Below are positions 52,624-56,488 of a stretch of 56,488 nucleotides of DNA, in pieces. The DNA is taken from contig NZ_CAMYFP010000009.1 of assembly GCF_947255105.1 (NCBI RefSeq), positions 1 to 56,488 on the forward strand. Reading direction: 5' to 3'. The notes beneath the pieces were generated by a model that saw only the letters and a program-made list of their open reading frames with translations, made no database searches and was not told where the DNA came from. The DNA comes from an uncultured Campylobacter sp. (GTDB taxonomy: Bacteria > Campylobacterota > Campylobacteria > Campylobacterales > Campylobacteraceae). The first letter of the stretch is position 1; each line of letters opens with the position of its first letter. A program made the position numbers and the translations under genes.

Positions 52624-53159
52624 TGAAGCTTTTTGACATAACAAAAAAATATGGTAAAGCAACCTATGCTTATCCATTTGAGCCATATAAGGTAAATGAG
52701 AATTTTCGTGGTCAGCCTGAGTATAATTTTGACAACTGCATATGTTGCGCGGCATGTGGAATTGCGTGTCCAAGCAATGCAATAGAGATTAAGTTAAATT
52801 CAGATGAAACTAAACTTATATGGGAATTTAGCGCAGCAAGATGTATATTTTGCGGACGTTGTGATGAGGTGTGTCCAACTGGGGCGATTCATCAAGGAAA
52901 TAGCTTTGAGTTAGCAGTTAAATTTGACAAATCAGCCCTCATTCAAAGGGGCGAATTTGAGGTGCAAAAGTGTAAAAAATGTGGCAAAGTTTTTACCACA
53001 AAGCGACTTATAAATTACACTTATGAAAAGTTACAAAGTGCAAATTTGCTTGATGGTAGATTGGAAGAGGTAAAAGATACAATCGAAATTTGCCAAGAGT
53101 GCAAACAAGCGATGTGTGTTGAGCGTATGACAAATAACGTTGAAAAGGGGATAAAATGA
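52620..53159 (+). CDS. hyfH: HyfH, ferredoxin-like subunit
   Basis: 179 residues, NuoI-like, with two 4Fe-4S sets: CICCAACGIACP near 41 and CIFCGRCDEVCP near 78. An extra C-terminal Cys set (CKKCGKVF near 118, CQECKQAMC near 159) looks like a zinc or additional metal site, as in HycF. Passes electrons to HyfI. Confidence 0.94.
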   Translation: MMKLFDITKKYGKATYAYPFEPYKVNENFRGQPEYNFDNCICCAACGIACPSNAIEIKLNSDETKLIWEFSAARCIFCGRCDEVCPTGAIHQGNSFELAVKFDKSALIQRGEFEVQKCKKCGKVFTTKRLINYTYEKLQSANLLDGRLEEVKDTIEICQECKQAMCVERMTNNVEKGIK

Positions 53160-53980
53160 GTATTTATCAAGTTCCTGATGAGATAAAAAATGCAAATATG
53201 ATAGAGGCAAAATTAGAGCATTTAAAAAATATTCAGCGAAGTTTTAGCGTGTTTCGTATCGATTGTGGAAGCTGTAATGGTTGTGAGATTGAGATTTTTG
53301 CGACAACTTCGCCAATGTGGGATCCAGAGAGATTTGGTTTTAAACTTGTGGCAAATCCACGTCACGCTGATATTTTGATCTGTTCTGGTCCAGTTACAAG
53401 ACAGATGTATTATCCGCTACTTCGTGCTTACGAAGCAACACCAGATCCAAAAATAGTCGTTGCTTTTGGTGCTTGTGGATGTAGCGGCGGAATATTTTAT
53501 GATGCTTATAGTGTTTGGGGCGGAGTCGATAAGATAATCCCAGTTGATGTCTATATCCCAGGATGTCCGCCTCATCCTGCAAGTGTCATTTATGGTTTGG
53601 CGATGGCTTTGGGGTTAATAGATCAAAATTTAGAGAAAAAAAGTCGCGAATTTGATGATACTTCCGTGCCAGAGTGCAAACACTCAATCATAGGCGATGT
53701 CCTTTTTGAAAGAGATTTAAACGCACAATCAAGACGTTTGATGAGCTATGTGTTTGCGCCAAATTTAATGAAAAAATACCTTGACGCGCTATCAAGTTCA
53801 GATGATGTAAAAAACGCTGAACTTAGTAGAAAAGCTCTCATTTTGGCAATTGACAAAGAAGAAGATCCACGTTATGCTGAGTGTATGGCAAGGCTACATA
53901 ATGATGTTTATTTAAAATACATTAAGCCACAAAAAGACGAAACCATCGACATTCAAAAAGAAGTTTGGGATAAGAGATGA
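53156..53980 (+). CDS. hyfI: HyfI, [NiFe]-hydrogenase small subunit
   Basis: 274 residues, NuoB-like, with the proximal 4Fe-4S ligands: DCGSCNGCEIEIF near 36, SGPVTRQM near 78, GACGCSGGIFY near 103 and IPGCPPHPASVIYG near 132. Length is typical for HyfI with a C-terminal extension. Four-base overlaps with both neighbours. Confidence 0.95.
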   Translation: MSIYQVPDEIKNANMIEAKLEHLKNIQRSFSVFRIDCGSCNGCEIEIFATTSPMWDPERFGFKLVANPRHADILICSGPVTRQMYYPLLRAYEATPDPKIVVAFGACGCSGGIFYDAYSVWGGVDKIIPVDVYIPGCPPHPASVIYGLAMALGLIDQNLEKKSREFDDTSVPECKHSIIGDVLFERDLNAQSRRLMSYVFAPNLMKKYLDALSSSDDVKNAELSRKALILAIDKEEDPRYAECMARLHNDVYLKYIKPQKDETIDIQKEVWDKR

Positions 53981-54318
53981 TAGAGATTTATAAACTTACA
54001 AAGCGCCATGTTGATGATAATGAAAGTGCGCCAAAAGTTTTAAAAGATATCACCCTGTTTTCAACTTGTGTTGGGCACGGTGTTGGGACTATTGATTTTA
54101 CTGAAAAAATCTTAGAACTTAGTGATGAAGAATATGATGAGTTGGTTTCAAAAGCAGGGCGGTTGGCTAAATCTAAACTTGGAAATTTAAATCAATATTT
54201 TGAGATAGAAATTTATCCACACCATGCTGTGAAGCTTGTTGAAGAGTTGCAGGATTGCCAGTTTAAGGAGATTTTGAAAAATTTACAAACTGGTTATCTT
54301 GTTCTTAGAAAATCTTAA
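53977..54318 (+). CDS. HycH-like formate hydrogenlyase maturation protein
   Basis: 113 residues starting MIEIYKLTKRHVDDNE, with FSTCVGHGVGTIDF near 30 and a helical end. This matches the HycH/HyfJ family, needed for assembly of hydrogenase 3 and 4 though its chemistry is unknown. Overlaps hyfI by four bases. Confidence 0.82.
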   Translation: MIEIYKLTKRHVDDNESAPKVLKDITLFSTCVGHGVGTIDFTEKILELSDEEYDELVSKAGRLAKSKLGNLNQYFEIEIYPHHAVKLVEELQDCQFKEILKNLQTGYLVLRKS

Positions 54319-54328
54319 AGGAGATAAA

Positions 54329-55186
54329 ATGTTAAGTCCAGCAGATTCAGCTCAAGCAATTTCAAGATCTATGGAGCATAAAGTAAATACACCATTTTTT
54401 AGTATCGTTTTTCTTGGCATTATGGCAGGAGCTGCGATTGCGATGGGTGATATTTTTTGGGCACACTCGACAGTTGGAATGGCTGAAAAACAGTCTATTG
54501 GAATGTCAAATTTCATCGGTGGAATCACATTTAGCTGCGGTTTGATGATGGTCGTTTTTTATGGCGGACATCTTTTTACAAGTTCCATTTTGTCAGGCGT
54601 AAGTGCATATGATAAAAAAGTCGTTATAACCAAAACCATCGAGTATTGGGGACTTGTTTGGATATGCAACTTTATAGGTGGCGTTTTGATAGCTTATATG
54701 TATTTCAAATCCGGACTTCCATTAAAATATGACGGCTACATCTTAAGCCATTTCTTACCAACAGGCATCGATAAGGTAAATACGCCTTTTATTGAGCTTT
54801 TTATAAGAGGAATTTTTTGTAACATCTTTGTTTGTATGGCTATTTGGTGCTCAACTGCTGAAAACGATCTATCGGGCAAATTCTTTGTCATATTGTGGAT
54901 GATAGGAGCTTTTGTAGCTTGCTCAATGGAACACTGCGTGGCAAATATGTTTATCATAACAGAGAGCTTGATTGCAAAAAACTACTATCTAAATAGCGTT
55001 GGTGGAGACTTAAATGCCTTGGCTTCGATGTTTAAAGTAAGCGTTGCTCAGTTAAACAGCCTCAATATCCAAAGCTTTTTTGTCAAAAATCTGCTTCCAG
55101 TTACTCTTGGAAATATAGTCGGTGGACTATTTTTCGTAGGTCTTGTTGGATTTATGGCAAATAAATTTGATATGAAAAAAGAGTAA
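54329..55186 (+). CDS. focA: Formate/nitrite transporter family channel, FocA type
   Basis: Start at ATG 54329 (MLSPADSAQAISRSMEHKV) with AAAGGAG; the frame from 54299 overlaps the previous gene. The 285-residue membrane protein has six hydrophobic helices, the Omega-loop region GGHLFTSSILSGVSAY near 80 and CSMEHCVANMFI near 204, whose His is the central residue of the formate pore. Supplies or exports formate for the FdhF-Hyf complex. Confidence 0.92.
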   Translation: MLSPADSAQAISRSMEHKVNTPFFSIVFLGIMAGAAIAMGDIFWAHSTVGMAEKQSIGMSNFIGGITFSCGLMMVVFYGGHLFTSSILSGVSAYDKKVVITKTIEYWGLVWICNFIGGVLIAYMYFKSGLPLKYDGYILSHFLPTGIDKVNTPFIELFIRGIFCNIFVCMAIWCSTAENDLSGKFFVILWMIGAFVACSMEHCVANMFIITESLIAKNYYLNSVGGDLNALASMFKVSVAQLNSLNIQSFFVKNLLPVTLGNIVGGLFFVGLVGFMANKFDMKKE

Positions 55187-55196
55187 ATTTAAAAAA

Positions 55197-55222
55197 GCTT
55201 GAGTTTAACTTAGAACTCAAGC
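55197..55222. terminator. Bidirectional terminator between focA and the regulator
   Basis: GCTTGAGTT (55197-55205) pairs perfectly with AACTCAAGC (55214-55222) around an 8-base loop. An A6 run on its left gives a U-run for the minus-strand regulator transcript. Confidence 0.75.
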
Positions 55223-55228
55223 TCAATC

Positions 55229-55870
55229 TCAATCTGCTGCATATTCTTGCAATTTCTTAAAATCAAGTATGAGAATTTCTTGTGGTGAAACCTTTTTTAT
55301 GATATTTTCTTTTATTAGTTTATTAAATTCAGTTGAAGCACTTTGTCGCCTAAGCCCGACAAATGATGATAAAACCTGCATAGAAAATGGAATAAAGACA
55401 TAATAAAAGCCATTTTGTTTTAAATTTTGCTCCAAAGCTAGCTCAACTAAAAAGCTTGCAACTTTTGATTTTGCGTTTTTATACAAAATCGATCTCATAA
55501 TATTTCTCTGAATCAAAACAATATCTGTAAGAATCTGGATATAAACATCTTTAAAAGCTTCATTTTTTAAGATTTTATTGGCGTCATCAACATCAATCAT
55601 ATAAATTTCACTATCTTCCAAAATCTCAAGAACAGATATCTCGTTTAAAATTGTAAGATTGTCTTTCTCAAGCGTATAAATTATAAACTCTTCGCCATTT
55701 TCCAAAAAAGATAGTTTTGCAAAGCCGCTTTTCATGATGATAATTTTTATGGAATCAGTGTAAAAAACAGTCCCTTTTTTAATAAATTCACACTTTAAAT
55801 TTGAAAGCTCATCTTTTAACACTGTCTGTATTATTTCAAAACTTGAACGTCCAATTCTTGATTGATTCAT
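55229..55870 (-). CDS. Crp/Fnr-family transcriptional regulator
   Basis: 213 residues: an N-terminal cyclic-nucleotide-binding-type beta-roll (about 25-115: KKGTVFYTDSIKIIIMKSGF, FIIYTLEKDNL), a dimer helix, and a C-terminal winged helix with FSMQVLSSFVGLRRQSASTEFN-type recognition region near 160-185. It lacks the FNR Cys cluster, so oxygen sensing through 4Fe-4S is unlikely; the effector is unknown. It converges on the hyf-focA operon and may bind the inverted repeat upstream of hyfA. Confidence 0.85.
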   Translation of the reverse strand: MNQSRIGRSSFEIIQTVLKDELSNLKCEFIKKGTVFYTDSIKIIIMKSGFAKLSFLENGEEFIIYTLEKDNLTILNEISVLEILEDSEIYMIDVDDANKILKNEAFKDVYIQILTDIVLIQRNIMRSILYKNAKSKVASFLVELALEQNLKQNGFYYVFIPFSMQVLSSFVGLRRQSASTEFNKLIKENIIKKVSPQEILILDFKKLQEYAAD

Positions 55871-56327
55871 GATTATCGCTTTAAAACATATTGAGCTATA
55901 TTATAATATTTTTTCTATAAAAGACTTTAAATTTTAAAACTGTAGCTAAAAAAGTAGGGCGGAGTGATTTTTAGCTAAAAGATTGGTACTAAAATAAATC
56001 TAAATTTAGACAATCAACAAATTCTCTAATAAAACTTTTCAACAATCAAAATACATATTTTTCTGCATTTTTAACTATGGATAAATCTGAATTTTCAAAA
56101 GGTAAAGTGCTTCAAACATCTATATATAGGCTTTTACAATAGATAAGAAAGAGAACGGTTCGGGTTTATATAATTATTTGAAAATTACAGTTTTCAATAC
56201 AAAATAGAGAAATGATTACATATTTTACCTTCTATCAAAGAGTTTTTAGTAAAACTATTCATACAAAATCAGCAAAACAATATGTAATTTTTATGGCTCT
56301 TTATTTGATGATCGTTTTGATATATTT
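55871..56327. other. Non-coding AT-rich stretch
   Basis: No gene, tRNA or clear regulatory fold recognised. The first ~60 bases would carry the promoter of the regulator. Scattered short frames on both strands are interrupted by stops. Confidence 0.5.
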
Positions 56328-56412
56328 TGAATAGTAAATTTAAAAATCACAAGTTTTGAATAGTAAATTATGAATAGTAAATTATGAATAGTAAATTATG
56401 AATAGTAAATTT
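56328..56412. repeat. 14-bp tandem repeat TGAATAGTAAATTA
   Basis: Four contiguous units at 56357-56412 (the last ends in T instead of A), plus one separate unit at 56328-56341. Each unit contains a TAG/TAA stop in all likely frames, so it is not coding. Confidence 0.9.
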
Positions 56413-56434
56413 CAAAACGATAACCTTTATCAGT

Positions 56435-56488
56435 AGCTTTGAAATTTAGCTTTGAAATTTAGCTTTGAAATTTAGCTTTGAAATTTAG
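56435..56488. repeat. 13-bp tandem repeat AGCTTTGAAATTT at the window edge
   Basis: Four exact units (56435-56486) and the first two bases of a fifth at the last position; it probably continues. The unit resembles the common Campylobacter word GCTAAATTT. Confidence 0.9.

Noticed and set aside
56328..56488. A CRISPR array
   Set aside because: Units of 13-14 bp are directly adjacent, with no spacers and no cas genes in the window.

Overview
The window is AT-rich, tightly packed bacterial DNA that reads as Campylobacter or a close Campylobacterales relative. The reasons are codon and intergenic composition, a TorA-like reductase paired with a monohaem cytochrome c (the Cj0264c/Cj0265c arrangement), a group-4 Hyf hydrogenase operon with formate dehydrogenase, and a phase-variable type III methylase. 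I do not assign a species.

Layout. 1-7964 is a restriction/defence block: a type III Mod whose reading frame runs through an AATCAGC heptamer tract at the left edge, Res, a small zinc metalloprotease-like protein, then an McrBC/LlaJI-type pair whose AAA+ gene carries an in-frame amber stop. 7965-13215 is a mosaic island: the C-terminal remnant of a probable polymorphic toxin, a tandem array of about nine diversified ~100-residue putative immunity proteins that have recombined with each other, two phage tail-assembly-chaperone-like genes (one with a textbook -1 frameshift signal), and small membrane proteins. 13216-17684 is core: an ABC1/UbiB kinase-like protein, a phasin-like protein, ackA and pta. 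17949-20890 is a twin-arginine-exported molybdopterin reductase broken by two compensating homopolymer frameshifts, followed by its cytochrome c. 20931-25987 holds a periplasmic [FeFe]-hydrogenase operon (large subunit, Tat-exported small subunit, cytochrome b) whose maturase genes hydG and hydF, lying directly downstream, are decayed beyond function; an amidohydrolase ends the run. 26181-40013 is a continuous minus-strand aryl-polyene-type lipid biosynthesis cluster: two ketosynthases, a chain-length-factor-like protein, ketoreductase, two dehydratase domains (one fused to the AMP ligase), two ACPs, acyl- and glycosyltransferases, thioesterase, LolA-like carrier, MMPL exporter and an FAD oxidoreductase. 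Its phosphopantetheinyl transferase lies at 41679-42152, separated by an insertion flanked by direct repeats that carries ogt and a broken solute-binding-protein gene. 42222-55870 encodes a formate hydrogenlyase: a selenocysteine FdhF read through UGA, a HycI-like protease, a divergent hyfABCEFGHI-hycH operon, a FocA-type formate channel and a Crp/Fnr-family regulator. The last 600 bases carry two tandem repeat families that run to the edge.

How it works together. FdhF oxidises formate, HyfA/H carry electrons to the HyfG/HyfI [NiFe] site and HyfB/C/E/F form the membrane arm; HycI and HycH serve maturation and FocA moves formate. AckA/Pta supply the acetate branch. The [FeFe] hydrogenase can work only if HydE/F/G are supplied elsewhere in the genome.

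The most notable observations are the immunity array with intragenic recombination, the -1 frameshift cassette, the decayed maturases beside intact [FeFe]-hydrogenase genes, the Sec-UGA with a convincing bSECIS hairpin, and several one-base homopolymer disruptions that need read-level checking. All functional calls rest on motif recognition by eye; no database search was run.
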